Shown: positions 47,571 through 57,037, counted from the stretch's first letter. The stretch: 64,000 bases of DNA from UBA4644 sp900555855 (GCA_052289195.1 DAWAJD010000007.1:1-64000); one strand, 5' to 3'. Notes: generated from the sequence alone by a model not told the origin. Numbers and translations are program-made.

Positions 47571-49959
47571 TCATTTTTTCAGGGTGGCGATGGTAACGCC
47601 GTTCTCCCCTTCGCCGTAAACGCCTAAGCGGAAGCTCTTTACCTGCGGATGGCTGCGCAGCCGGGCCTGCACCCGCTGGCGCAGGACGCCGGTCCCCTTG
47701 CCGTGGATGATGGTGACGGTCTCCAGATGGAGCCGGACGGCGTTGTCCAGAAACTGATCCAGCTCCAGGATGGCTTCGTCGCCGCTTTCGCCCCGCAGAT
47801 CCAGCTCGGCCGTGGCGTTTTGCGGCGCGGAGAGCCTTGCGCCGCCGNNNNNNNNNNGAACGGAGCGGCTCCTTCTTTTCCGGCTTGGCGTCTTCCATCA
47901 GCTGCAGCTCCCGGGGCTCCACCTGGATCTTCAGGATGCCCGCCTGGACCTTGACCTTTTCGCCGGGCTTCGGCGTCTCCAAAACGGTGCCGCGGGTGTG
48001 GGTGGAGACGATCTCCACCGTGTCCCCCGCCTTCAGCGGCCGGGGCAGCGGCATGGCCTTCCGTTCCGCCCGCTGGGAAAGGGTCTTCTTCTCCGCTTCT
48101 GAAAGGGCCCCGCGGAAGATCGCCCGGGCGGCGGCCAGATTGGCGTCCTTCCCATCGGCGGCCTCCTGCTTGACGCGCTTTGCCTCCTCCAGAACCATTT
48201 CGCTGGCGGCGCGGGCATTGTCGATGATCTCCTTCGCCTTGAGCTTGGCGTCCAGAATGAGCTTCTCCCGCTCGCCCTCCAGCGTTGCCAGACGCTCCTG
48301 CGCCCGGCGGTTGGCGGCCTCTGCATCCCGCTGCTGACGCTCTGCCGCGGCGATGCGGCTCTCCAGACCCTGACGCTTTTCCTCCAGCTTGGTGATCACA
48401 TCCTCAAATTCCTTGTCCTCCGTGGCAATGAGTCCGGCGGCAGCCTGAATGATGTCCTCTGGCAGGCCCAAGCGCTGAGAGATGGCAAAGGCGTTGGATT
48501 TTCCGGGTACGCCGAAAATCAGTCGATAAGTGGGCCGCAAGGTCTGCACATCAAACTCACAGGAGGCGTTTTCCACGCCGGGCGTTTCCAGACCGTAGAC
48601 CTTCAGCTCCGCATAATGGGTGGTGGCGGCCACGGTACAGCCCATGCCCCGCAGATGCTCAATGATCGACCGGGCCAGCGCCGCGCCCTCCACCGGATCT
48701 GTGCCGGCGCCAAGCTCGTCCAGCAGCACCAGCGTGTGTGCATCTGCTACCTGCAGGATCTCAACGATGGTGCGCATATGGCTGGAAAAGGTGGAAAGCG
48801 ATTGCTCGATGCTCTGTTCATCGCCGATATCTGCCAGAATATGTTCAAAAAGGACGATCTGGCTGCCGTCGGAAGCGGGGATCTGCAGGCCGCATTGCGC
48901 CATGGCGGTCAAAAGCCCCAGCGTCTTGATGCCGACGGTCTTGCCGCCGGTGTTGGGGCCGGTGATGATGACAGTGTCCACCGTCCCGCCGATGCGAAAG
49001 CTGATGGGGACGGCCGTATCCGGATCCAGCAGCGGATGCCGCGCCTTGTTGATCTCCGTCCGGCCGGTCTCCAGCAGACGGGGGCGCATGGCCTTCATCT
49101 TATAGGCCAGCTTGCCCCGGGCAAAGATAAAATCCAGCTGGCAAAGCAGCTCATAGTCCCGGCGGATGGAGCCGGCAAACTGGGCCGTATCGGCGGAAAG
49201 CTCCGCCAGAATGCGCTCGATCTCCGCCTTTTCCTTGCCGTAAAGGATGCGGATATTATTGTTCAGCTCCACCACGGCGGCAGGCTCGATAAAGAGCGTT
49301 GCGCCGCTGGCGCTGGTATCGTGGACCATGCCCGGCATGCTGCTGCGGTATTCTGCCTTCACCGGCACCACAAAGCGGCCGTTGCGCTGCGTAATGATAG
49401 AATCCTGCAGGATCTTCTGGTTGGTTTGGGAGGATGTGATCTTGTTCAGCACCTCCCGGACCTTGGAGGCCGCCGTCCGGATCTGGCGGCGGATCTGATA
49501 AAGCTCTGAGCTGGCATGGTCCGAAATTTCCTCCTCAGAGATGATGGCGTTTTCAATTTTCTCCTCCAAGAATTTGTTGCCGCTGAGCAGCGTAAAATAC
49601 TCGTCCAGCGAGGTCTCCGTCTGCCGGCGCTCCTCCCGGTAATTCTTCGTGAGCCTTGCGGCCCGGAGCATGGCGCCCACGCCCAGCAGCTCCACGGGAT
49701 TGAGAAAGCCGCCCTTCTCCGCCCGCTCCAGCGCGGCGGAGATATCCCGCAGGCCGGAAAAGGCCGGGCTGCCCTGCAGGCCGATGAGCCGGGCCGCATC
49801 CTCCGTTTCCTGCTGGAGCTTTTCGCAGAGCTTCAGGGAAAAGACGGGCCGAAGCTCCCGGCAAAGCTGCTTGGCCGGCTCTGTGGAAGCCTCTTGGGCC
49901 AGCAGCTCCAGGATCTTGGGCAGCTCGATGGTCTGATAGGATCGTTCCTGTAATGTCAT
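47571..49959 (-). CDS. mutS2: endonuclease MutS2 (contains an assembly gap)
   Basis: About 795 residues. The clamp and lever region is followed by the ATPase domain (ITGPNTGGKTVGIKTLGLLTAM; LVLLDELGAGTDPVEGAALARSI; ATTHYAELKVYG), then a long coiled coil and, after the gap, a C-terminal Smr nuclease domain (ELDLRGESGDEAILELDQFLD; TIIHGKGTGVLRQRV). In Bacillus MutS2 acts on collided ribosomes and on recombination intermediates. The 10-N gap at 47848 separates the linker from the Smr domain; the frames agree if its true length is a multiple of three. The stop lies at 47571. The start overlaps recO by 4 nt. Confidence 0.95.
47848..47857. other. assembly gap (10 N)
   Basis: A run of ten N between the linker and Smr domain of mutS2, length a placeholder (true length needs to be a multiple of three). 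Confidence 0.95.
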
Positions 49960-50711
49960 TCTGTTTCACCTACGCTTTTATAAAAATCCAAAGTGCGAAA
50001 GCTCCGTTCCAGCTTGGTGAGCAGATAGCTTTCGCTGAAATTGCCCAGGCGGCGGAGATCCTCCTCGCCCAGCGTAAAGGAAAATAGCTTTTTCAGGTCG
50101 CAGCGCAGCAGATATCTGGCTGCCGCCAGCGCGCCGGGCGTCAGCTCCGTCTGCCGGCCGGAAGCCCCGGGCAGCGAACAGGCCCTGCAGCGGATCACGC
50201 CGGCCTCCAGCACTGCCACAGGCCGCACCGGCTCTGCCCTGCCGCAGACTGCGCAGCCGGAAAGCTCCGGTGCATAGCCGGCAAGCGTCATATACCGCAG
50301 CTCAAAGGCGGCCTTGACGATCTTTTCCGGCGCAAGCCCGTGGGAGAGGGCGTAAAGACAGTTCAGCGCCAGACGCAGAAGCTGCTCCCCGCCGGGGGCG
50401 TCCTCCGCTTCCGTGGCCAGGACCTCCGCCAGATAAGAAGCCAGCGCAAGGGCGGAAAGCCGGCTCTGCAGGCCGGAAAACTGCTGCTGCACCTCTGCTT
50501 CCTGCAGGGTGAGCCGGCCCCGGCTCTCATAAAGGGTCATCTGCGAAAATGTAAAAAGCTGGGAAGCCGCTCGCAGGCGGCTCCCCTTCCGGCTGGCGCC
50601 TCTGGCCTTGACGGTGAGGCAGCCCCGGCTGTCCGTCAGGACGGTCAGGATCTGATCCGCCTCTTTATAGTTCACGCTGCGGAGGGTCAGTCCGCTCACG
50701 GTTTGAAACAT
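49956..50711 (-). CDS. recO: DNA repair protein RecO
   Basis: A 251-aa protein: an N-terminal OB fold (VSGLTLRSVNYKEADQILTVLTDSRGCLTVKARGASRKGS), a helical middle, and a Cys4 zinc element (CAVCGRAEPVRPVAVLEAGVIRCRAC). It promotes RecA loading in gap repair. The start is MFQTVSGL at 50711, 7 nt after GGAGG; a preceding ATG at 50717 is too close. It overlaps mutS2 downstream and the yqzL-like gene upstream. Confidence 0.95.
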   Translation of the reverse strand: MFQTVSGLTLRSVNYKEADQILTVLTDSRGCLTVKARGASRKGSRLRAASQLFTFSQMTLYESRGRLTLQEAEVQQQFSGLQSRLSALALASYLAEVLATEAEDAPGGEQLLRLALNCLYALSHGLAPEKIVKAAFELRYMTLAGYAPELSGCAVCGRAEPVRPVAVLEAGVIRCRACSLPGASGRQTELTPGALAAARYLLRCDLKKLFSFTLGEEDLRRLGNFSESYLLTKLERSFRTLDFYKSVGETE

Positions 50712-50799
50712 GCCCATCCCTCCGTCTGCACTGGGCGTAGTAATTATAGACCTGTGGCAGGCCGGTCCGGACAAAAAGCTCCCACATGGCGTCGCGCAT
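50665..50799 (-). CDS. YqzL-like miniprotein
   Basis: A 44-aa reading, MRDAMWELFVRTGLPQVYNYY followed by a basic tail. The first 21 residues match the pattern of YqzL, the small conserved protein found between era and recO in Firmicutes. GAGGTGA precedes the ATG at correct spacing. The 3' end overlaps the first 47 nt of recO in another frame, an unusual arrangement that suggests translational coupling. Function unknown. Confidence 0.7.
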   Translation of the reverse strand: MRDAMWELFVRTGLPQVYNYYAQCRRRDGHVSNRERTDPPQREL

Positions 50800-50864
50800 C
50801 CTATCACCTCACCCTTTAGGATGGGCAGAAGCGCGCCGCTTTCCTCAGGAAAATATCCCCTGCC

Positions 50865-51755
50865 TTACCGGTCCTCCGAATAGCCGAAGTTGCGGATCTG
50901 GGCGGGGTTGTTGCGCCAGTCCTCCTTGACCTTGACCCAGAGCTGCAGGAATACCCGGCAGTCCAGCAGCGCCTCGATCTCCGGCCGGGCAGAAGCGCCC
51001 ACCTTCTTCAGCATGGCGCCGTTTTTGCCAATGATAATGCCCTTATGGGTCTTGCGTTCACAGTAGATGACAGCGGAGATATGCTCCACGCCGTTTTCCT
51101 CCTTCATGGCCTCGATCTCCACCGCCGTCCCGTGGGGGACCTCCTTGTCCAGATTCTGCAGCAGCTTTTCCCGGATGATCTCTGCGATGAGCTGCCGCTC
51201 CGGCTGGTCGGAGACCATGCCGTCGGGAAACAGCTGGGGCGATTCGAAGCAGAGCTTCTTCAGCTCCTCCTTCAGCACATCCAGCCCGTCGCCCTGCCGG
51301 GCGCTGACGGGCACCACGGCGGCAAAATCGTAGGCCGCCGAATAGGCCGCCATCACCGCCAGCAGCGTTTCCTTCTCCACGGAATCGATCTTGTTGATCA
51401 CCAGCACCGCTGGCAGCGCATATTCCTTCAGCTTGTCGATGAGCAGCTGCTCCGGGATGCCGATCCGGGCAACAGGCTCCACCAACAGCAGCACCGTGTC
51501 CACATCGGTGACGGTGTCGTTGATGATCTTTACCATATAGTCGCCCAGCCGGGTCTTGGGCTTGTGCAGGCCCGGCGTGTCCAGAAAGATCATCTGGCAG
51601 CCGTCTTCATTGAGGACGCCGGTGATCCGGGTGCGGGTGGTCTGGGGCTTGTCCGAGACGATGGCGACCTTGGTGCCACAGAGGGCGTTGGTCAGCGTGG
51701 ATTTGCCCACATTGGGCCGGCCCACCACCGAAAAAATACCGGTTTTCGTGATCAT
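50865..51755 (-). CDS. era: GTPase Era
   Basis: A 296-aa GTPase required for 30S assembly. G1 is GRPNVGKSTLTNALCG, G2 region QTTRTRITGVLNEDGCQMIFLDTPGLHKPK with DTPG as G3, G4 is VINKID and the C-terminal KH domain carries YCERKTHKGIIIGKNGAMLKKVG (the GxxG loop). The start overlaps the ybeY stop by 4 nt. YbeY and Era act together in 16S rRNA maturation. Confidence 0.98.
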   Translation of the reverse strand: MITKTGIFSVVGRPNVGKSTLTNALCGTKVAIVSDKPQTTRTRITGVLNEDGCQMIFLDTPGLHKPKTRLGDYMVKIINDTVTDVDTVLLLVEPVARIGIPEQLLIDKLKEYALPAVLVINKIDSVEKETLLAVMAAYSAAYDFAAVVPVSARQGDGLDVLKEELKKLCFESPQLFPDGMVSDQPERQLIAEIIREKLLQNLDKEVPHGTAVEIEAMKEENGVEHISAVIYCERKTHKGIIIGKNGAMLKKVGASARPEIEALLDCRVFLQLWVKVKEDWRNNPAQIRNFGYSEDR

Positions 51756-52273
51756 GCTTCCGTTCCTTTCTCCGCTTGCTCTGCCGTCTGGCGGGTCAGG
51801 CTCAGCCGGGCCAGGATCTCCTCCTCCTTCGCCCGCATGGCGGCCTTTTCCTCGCCCTCGTCCACATGGTCATAGCCCAGCAGATGGAGCATGCTGTGTA
51901 CCGTCAGATAGGCGCATTCCCGCGCCAGCCCATGGCCGTATTCCGCCGCCTGGGCCCGGGCGTGCTCCAGCGAAAGGATCATGTCCCCCAGCGGCACCAG
52001 CCCCGTGACGGGATCCAGCAGCTCCTCCAGCGGCTCCCGGGGCTCGCCCCGGTAAAAATCGTTCAGGGGAAAGGACAGCACATCCGTGCTGCGATCCACC
52101 TGGCGGTAGTCCCGGTTATAGGCCCGGATGCCCTCGTCGTCGGTAACGGTGACGGTCACCTGACCGTCAAAGCCGTAATCAAAGGCGGAAAAGGCCGCCT
52201 TCGCCGCCAGACGGATCAGCTTCGCCGCGCCGCCCGCTGCCTCGCCCAAAAGCTCAACCTTTAGTTTTGACAT
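51752..52273 (-). CDS. ybeY: endoribonuclease YbeY
   Basis: A 173-aa protein with the zinc motif HSMLHLLGYDH (H-x3-H-x5-H) near residues 125-135 and the conserved VTVTDDEGIRAYNRDYRQVDRSTDVLSFP. It is involved in 16S rRNA 3'-end processing and ribosome quality control. The start is ATG at 52273, which overlaps the phoH 3' end by 20 nt, a normal arrangement in this operon. Confidence 0.96.
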   Translation of the reverse strand: MSKLKVELLGEAAGGAAKLIRLAAKAAFSAFDYGFDGQVTVTVTDDEGIRAYNRDYRQVDRSTDVLSFPLNDFYRGEPREPLEELLDPVTGLVPLGDMILSLEHARAQAAEYGHGLARECAYLTVHSMLHLLGYDHVDEGEEKAAMRAKEEEILARLSLTRQTAEQAEKGTEA

Positions 52274-53267
52274 GATATTTCCTCTTTTCCTTGTCCTTTG
52301 GCCCGTTTTTCTGCTTCTGCTCGTCATATTTTTCATAGGCCTTGATGATCCGGCTCACCAGCTCATGCCGCACCACATCCTTGTGATCCAGCGTGCAGAC
52401 CGCGATGTCCTGCAGACCCTGCACCACCTGAACGGCCTCCTTCAGGCCGGAGCGCTTGCCGTCGGGCAGGTCCACCTGGGTCACATCGCCGGTGATCACC
52501 GCCCGGGAGCCGAAGCCGATCCGGGTCAGAAACATCTTCATCTGCTCCGGCGTGGTGTTCTGGGCCTCGTCCAGAATGATGAAGGCGTCGTCCAGCGTCC
52601 GTCCGCGCATATAGGCCAGCGGCGCCACCTCGATATTGCCCCGCTCCAGATACCGCTGGTAGGCCTCCGGCCCCAGCATATCGAACAGCGCATCGTAAAG
52701 GGGCCGCAGATAGGGATCCACCTTGTTCTGCAGGTCGCCGGGCAAAAAGCCCAGCTTCTCCCCCGCTTCCACCGCCGGCCGGGTGAGGATGATGCGGTTC
52801 ACCGTCTTCTCCCGAAACGCCGCCACGGCGCAGGCCACCGCCAGATAGGTCTTGCCCGTTCCTGCCGGGCCGATGCCCAGCGTGACGATGTTTTTCTGGA
52901 TCGCGTCCACATATTTCTGCTGGCCCACGGTCTTTGCCTTGACCTGCCGGCCGCGGATGGTGACGCAGATCACATCCTTGCCCATCTGGGCGATCTTATC
53001 CTCCTGCCCGTCCCGCACCAGCGAGATCACATAATTCACATTCTGCGGGCCGATCTGCTCGCCGCGGACGGCCAGCTGCAGCAGCGCCTCCACCGCAGCC
53101 TTTGCGGAAATGACGGCCTCCGGCTCGCCGCAGATCTTTAGCTCCGTATCCCGAAACACGATGCTGACGCCGTATTCCTTTTCCAGCAGCTTGATGTTTT
53201 CATCAAAGGAGCCGAACAGGTTGATGATATGCTCCACGCGCCCCACATTGATGATCTGTTCTGTCAT
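52254..53267 (-). CDS. phoH: PhoH family protein (PhoH-like ATPase)
   Basis: A 337-aa protein. An N-terminal KH-like part (residues 1-80) precedes the helicase-like ATPase domain: TLGIGPAGTGKTYLAVACAVAAF (Walker A), FIILDEAQNTTPEQMKMFLTRIGFGS (Walker B) and VITGDVTQVDLP. Sequence around KYVDAIQKNIVTLGIGPAGTGKT is characteristic of the YbeZ/PhoH group that co-operates with YbeY. The start MTEQIINVGRVEHI is in accord with homologues and lies 14 nt downstream of yqfD. Confidence 0.95.
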   Translation of the reverse strand: MTEQIINVGRVEHIINLFGSFDENIKLLEKEYGVSIVFRDTELKICGEPEAVISAKAAVEALLQLAVRGEQIGPQNVNYVISLVRDGQEDKIAQMGKDVICVTIRGRQVKAKTVGQQKYVDAIQKNIVTLGIGPAGTGKTYLAVACAVAAFREKTVNRIILTRPAVEAGEKLGFLPGDLQNKVDPYLRPLYDALFDMLGPEAYQRYLERGNIEVAPLAYMRGRTLDDAFIILDEAQNTTPEQMKMFLTRIGFGSRAVITGDVTQVDLPDGKRSGLKEAVQVVQGLQDIAVCTLDHKDVVRHELVSRIIKAYEKYDEQKQKNGPKDKEKRKYHVKTKG

Positions 53268-53281
53268 TGCTTTTTCTCTCC

Positions 53282-54449
53282 TTATTCTGCCGGGGCTTCC
53301 ACGCCGCAGGTCTCGATAAGCTCTGCCCGCAGCACGCCCAGATAAGCGCCCCCGTCGGTCTTCTCCAAAGAAAATGTATGGCCGCAAAGCTCCGCTTCCG
53401 GCTTTGCCGCCAGCAGCCTGCGCAGCATCCGCTCCTCCAGCAGGGCGGAAAGGGTCTCCCGCTCCGGCGTCTGCCCGTCTGGCGTGCCGCGGAAGCGGCG
53501 TTCCGTCTCGATCCCCATGGGAAAGCGAAACTCCTCCTGCAGCTGCAGCAGCTGCGTCTCGATTTGTTTATCATACCACAGCTCCGGCGCTTTTTCAATC
53601 TTCTGCAGGGGAAATCTGCGGCTTCCGAACAGAAGCCAGCGTTCCGGCCGCAGCTCCTCCAAAACGGAGAAGGTCTGAAGCTCTGCGGGGATGGCGGTGC
53701 GGATGGTGTAACAGGTCCGGAGGTCCGCTTCCGCCATGGCATGGACCTTCCGAAGCTCCCCCGCCGCGCCCAGGATCCGGCCCTCGGCGATCCGGTCGCC
53801 CGGCTGGATGGCGTCGCCCACCTGAACGCAGGCCGTCCCCTGCCGCACTCTCAGCCGCAGGATCACGCCGGTCTTATCGGAAAGGATGTCGCAGGGCTCC
53901 TCCTGGGGGATGGGCTCTGGGGTCTCCTTCCGCTCCCAGACCTGAATCAGCGCCTGGGTCCCGCGGAAATTGATTGTAAGGTAAGAAAGCTTGTCACAGC
54001 CTCCGATCACATGGTTTCGCAGCTCCCGCACGGAGAGGCCGGCCCTTCTGGTCCCGGTTTTCAGCCCGGCCTGCTCCAAAAGCTGGAGGATCTCCCCCTG
54101 CGTGGTCTCCCGGCAGCCATCCACCCGGATGGTCCAGACGCAGCCCGTGAGCCAGAGCACCGCCGCNNNNNNNNNNCAGCATCAGCATCCACCGTCCCGT
54201 GAGCTTTTTGGCGGCAAAGGGCAGCCCGCGTCTGCGCAGGATCCGGATGCGGCTGGAGGTCCGGAAGGCGCAGCGGCGCAGGGCGAAAAAATCTCCCGCG
54301 GAGATCCAGGCCTGAAACAGATCCGCATCCAGCGCCTGCACCCTTCGAAAGACCACGCCCTGCCGGGCGCACAGCGTAAAAAAGCGCTCTCCCGCGGCGC
54401 TTCGGACCTGAATGAGCAGGCTCCCCCGCAGATCCTCTTCCCATCTCAT
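53282..54449 (-). CDS. yqfD: sporulation protein YqfD (contains an assembly gap)
   Basis: About 390 residues. The N-terminal part, MRWEEDLRGSLLIQVRSAAGERFFTLCARQGVVFRRVQALDADLFQAW, is followed by a basic stretch, a gap near the first membrane segment (10 N at 54167), then LWLTGCVWTIRVDGCRETTQGEILQLLEQAGLKTG and a long extracytoplasmic domain with a POTRA/FtsQ-like section. YqfD is a mother-cell membrane protein of unknown function. The gene overlaps yqfC by 4 nt and lies 14 nt before phoH. The gap length must be a multiple of three. Confidence 0.9.
54167..54176. other. assembly gap (10 N)
   Basis: A run of ten N in yqfD, at the predicted membrane segment. The flanking frames match if the true length is a multiple of three. 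Confidence 0.95.
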
Positions 54450-54751
54450 TCTGTCCGCTCCCGATATTGATATTCCACGGAAAAGATCTGTCCGCCGATG
54501 CAGATGCAGTCGCTGTCCATGGCGCGCAGCAGCATTCGGTCGCCGGTGACGCAGATCTCAAAGGGCCTTGCCGCAACGCGGATCCTTGCTTCGCCATATT
54601 CCAAAAGGCCTTGATGCCGCTGGATCGTCAGCTGGCGGTCGCCGTCCAGAGTCAGCTGCGGGGCCGCTTCGTCCAGCTGCTGGGGCAGGGCCATGGCCGC
54701 TCTCAGCCGCTGCCGCAGCCCTGCCGTTTCTTTTTGCTTTTGTTCCATCAT
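54446..54751 (-). CDS. yqfC: YabP/YqfC family sporulation protein
   Basis: A 101-aa protein with a Lys/Glu/Gln-rich N-terminal helix and a YabP/YqfC beta-rich core: LTLDGDRQLTIQRHQGLLEYGEARIRVAARPFEICVTGDRMLLRAMDSDCICIGGQIFSVEYQYRE. It belongs to the sigma-E regulon in Bacillus and forms a pair with yqfD. It is the first gene of the minus-strand operon running to mutS2. The start follows AAAGGAGC. Confidence 0.93.
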   Translation of the reverse strand: MMEQKQKETAGLRQRLRAAMALPQQLDEAAPQLTLDGDRQLTIQRHQGLLEYGEARIRVAARPFEICVTGDRMLLRAMDSDCICIGGQIFSVEYQYRERTE

Positions 54752-54806
54752 GAGGGCTCCTTTCCCGGAATATCCTACAGCAGTATATCAGGAAAAGAGG
54801 GATCCC

Positions 54807-55757
54807 ATGACTGGTTCAGACGCGGCGTTTTCCATCCGGCGGGCGGGGTTTTTGCTTTGGCTCCTGCTGTTTGCGGCGGGGCTTCTGCTGTGCGGACGGG
54901 AGGTGTCTGCCGCGGTAGTGGAGAGCCTGACGCTATGCACTCAGGTGCTGCTGCCGGCGCTGTTTCCGTTTTTTGTGCTTTCCGGCTGGCTGGCGGCCTC
55001 GGGCAGCGCGGCGGCGCTTGCGCCCCTTCTGCAAAGGCCCATGGGAAAGCTCTTCCACTTGTCAGGGGCCTGTGCGCCGGCGCTTCTGCTGGGTCTGGTG
55101 GGCGGCTATCCCGTGGGGACGAATGCGGCGGTCCAGCTCTATCGGGCGGGCCAGTGCTCCCGGGAGGATGCGCTGTCTCTGCTGCGGTTCTGCAACAATG
55201 CCGGCCCCGCGTTTCTCATCAGCGCCCTTGGCTGCGGAATGCTGGGCGATCCCCGGGCCGGCGCGCTGCTCTATGGGGCGCAGGTGCTCTCCGCCCTGCT
55301 GATCGGCGTCTTATTCCGCAGAAAAAGCAGCGCTGTAAAGCCCGATTGCATTACAGCGGAAAGCCAGCCGGCGTTTTCCCTTTCCGCCCTTTTGGAGACG
55401 GTGCGCAGCGCCTTCGCGGCCTTTCAGAATGTCTGCGCCTTCGTTTTGTTCTTTTCTGTAATGAAGCGGCTGCTGTTTCAGCTGCCGCTTTTGCGGCAGG
55501 GCGGGCTGCCCTCCGCGCTGCTCTCCGGCCTGCTGGAGGTCACCGGCGGACTTTCGTCGCTGGCTGCGCTCCCCCTGCCGCGGCAGCTGCTTCTGCCCTG
55601 CTGCGCCTTTCTGGCGGGCTTTGGCGGGCTTTCGGTAACGCTGCAGTCGGCGTCGCTGCTGCTGGAGGCCGGTCTGCCCTGCCGGGATCATGTGGTCTTT
55701 AAGCTGCTGCAGGGGGCGCTGGCGGCCGGGATCGCATTTCTGCTGGCCCGGCTTTGA
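54807..55757 (+). CDS. ylbJ: sporulation membrane protein YlbJ-like
   Basis: A 316-aa integral membrane protein with about eight segments. The block ACAPALLLGLVGGYPVGTNAAVQLYRAGQCSREDA and LLRFCNNAGPAFLISALGCGMLGDPRAGALLYGAQ are the signature of YlbJ, which contains nucleoside-recognition (Gate)-like domains. It is needed for spore cortex formation in Bacillus. The ATG follows AAGAGGGA. It is divergent from yqfC, leaving 55 nt for two promoters that are not obvious. Confidence 0.9.
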   Translation: MTGSDAAFSIRRAGFLLWLLLFAAGLLLCGREVSAAVVESLTLCTQVLLPALFPFFVLSGWLAASGSAAALAPLLQRPMGKLFHLSGACAPALLLGLVGGYPVGTNAAVQLYRAGQCSREDALSLLRFCNNAGPAFLISALGCGMLGDPRAGALLYGAQVLSALLIGVLFRRKSSAVKPDCITAESQPAFSLSALLETVRSAFAAFQNVCAFVLFFSVMKRLLFQLPLLRQGGLPSALLSGLLEVTGGLSSLAALPLPRQLLLPCCAFLAGFGGLSVTLQSASLLLEAGLPCRDHVVFKLLQGALAAGIAFLLARL

Positions 55758-55764
55758 TTTTCCC

Positions 55765-55793
55765 TTGCCAAGCACAGAAAATGGGATTATAAT
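55765..55793 (+). promoter_or_regulatory. promoter of the 68-aa Cys-rich protein gene
   Basis: TTGCCA (55765-55770), a 17-bp spacer and TATAAT (55788-55793), 30 nt upstream of the start codon. Confidence 0.72.
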
Positions 55794-55823
55794 AAAGAAA
55801 ACGATGCGTCCGGAGGTGATCCC

Positions 55824-56030
55824 ATGCTTTTTGATAAGGATATTCCCAAGATCTGCGCCTTTTGCCTGTATGGGCAGGATTACGGCGAAGACGCCATCCT
55901 CTGCAGCAAGAAGGGGCCGGTAGATCCGCAGGATCACTGCTCCCGCTATGTTTACGATCCTCTGCGGCGCAAGCCGGCCTCCGGCGCGGAGCTTCGCACG
56001 GTCAAGGACGAAAACGCCTTCCGGCTCTGA
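55824..56030 (+). CDS. 68-aa Cys-rich conserved hypothetical protein
   Basis: A small protein, MLFDKDIPKICAFCLYGQDYGEDAILCSKKGPVDPQDHCSRYVYDP.., with CxxC and two further Cys (C-A-F-C, C near residue 27, C near residue 38), likely a zinc-ribbon-like site, and a charged C-terminus. The strong Shine-Dalgarno GGAGGTGATC and own promoter and terminator show it is an independent gene. Homologues of unknown function are common in Oscillospirales by my recollection. Confidence 0.72.
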   Translation: MLFDKDIPKICAFCLYGQDYGEDAILCSKKGPVDPQDHCSRYVYDPLRRKPASGAELRTVKDENAFRL

Positions 56031-56051
56031 GCGCCGGACAAATAACTGTTA

Positions 56052-56085
56052 AGGCCACCCGCTTTACACGGGCGGCCTCTTTTTG
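56052..56085 (+). terminator. terminator of the 68-aa gene
   Basis: AGGCCACCCG pairs with CGGGCGGCCT with one mismatch, followed by CTTTTTGG. The convergent VanY-like gene ends just beyond it. Confidence 0.75.
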
Positions 56086-56087
56086 GT

Positions 56088-57002
56088 TTATGCGATAAGA
56101 TCCGGGTCAATGACCTTGCGGAGCTGCGCCAGATATTCCTCCAGGCAGACGCCCATCTGCCGGATCTCCAGCGCGGCCTTCTGGCCCACATAGCGATAAT
56201 GCCAGGGCTCATAATGAATGCCGGTGATGTCGCTCTTTCCATTGGGATAGCGCAGGATGAAGCCATAATCCCAGCAGTGCTCCATCAGCCACTTCTGCTC
56301 CTTGGTATTCTCCTGCCGCGTATCCAGCGTCTGGTAGCTCGTGGAGACGATATCCAGCGCAAGGCCCAGCTCATGCTCGGAGGTGCCCGGCCGGGCGACC
56401 CACTGCTCCGCTTCGGCTTCTGCTCTGGCGGTGGAATAGCCAAGCCCGCGGTAATAGCGCACCTTGCGCTGAAAGAGCGTGGTCTGGGTCTGGTGCGTCC
56501 GGTAGGAGGAGCGGACTCTGGGCGAAAGCCCGGCCTCCCGCATATCGGAGAGCATCTGCGTCAGCGCGGGATAGATCCGGCTGTCCACGGCGTGTCCCCC
56601 GCCCAGCTTTGTCAGCTCCGGCTTGGGCTGCTGCTGCAGGGGATAATCCCGGTTCACCAGCTGCAGCGACCAGGTCTCCTCCGAATCGTCTTCCAGCTTA
56701 TGCAGCCTGGAAAGCTGCTGATATTTTTCCGGCGTTACGGCGCTTTCCTCCGGCGAGACCTCCGGCGCCGCCCGTTTCGGAAGCTGCGGTCTTGGTTTTA
56801 CGGTAACCGATGTGCTTATTTTCGGAAGCTCCAGCTGTTGAAGCTGCGGGATCATCGGCAGCTCTGTTGCGGTGGGGCTGGTCTGTTCATGCTTTACCAG
56901 CAGGATGACTGCACCTGCTGCCAGCAGTAAGCATGCGATCAGCGCCGCCAGGCGCTGGGGGGTGTGGATGGATAATTTCTCTTTACTCCGGATCTTTTCC
57001 AC
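56088..57002 (-). CDS. D-alanyl-D-alanine carboxypeptidase, VanY/M15B family
   Basis: A 304-aa protein anchored by one N-terminal membrane segment (LAALIACLLLAAGAVILLV). After a linker of about 100 residues comes the zinc peptidase: VRSSYRTHQTQTTLFQRKV, then SEHELGLALDI (Zn ligands His and Asp) and EPWHYRYVG (third His ligand). It trims the terminal D-Ala from peptidoglycan stem peptides outside the cell. It may act in vegetative wall or cortex remodelling; no vancomycin-resistance genes are next to it. Confidence 0.93.
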   Translation of the reverse strand: MEKIRSKEKLSIHTPQRLAALIACLLLAAGAVILLVKHEQTSPTATELPMIPQLQQLELPKISTSVTVKPRPQLPKRAAPEVSPEESAVTPEKYQQLSRLHKLEDDSEETWSLQLVNRDYPLQQQPKPELTKLGGGHAVDSRIYPALTQMLSDMREAGLSPRVRSSYRTHQTQTTLFQRKVRYYRGLGYSTARAEAEAEQWVARPGTSEHELGLALDIVSTSYQTLDTRQENTKEQKWLMEHCWDYGFILRYPNGKSDITGIHYEPWHYRYVGQKAALEIRQMGVCLEEYLAQLRKVIDPDLIA

Positions 57003-57037
57003 GCAGGGTCCCTCGATTCTTCTCTGTTTCTAAAAGC

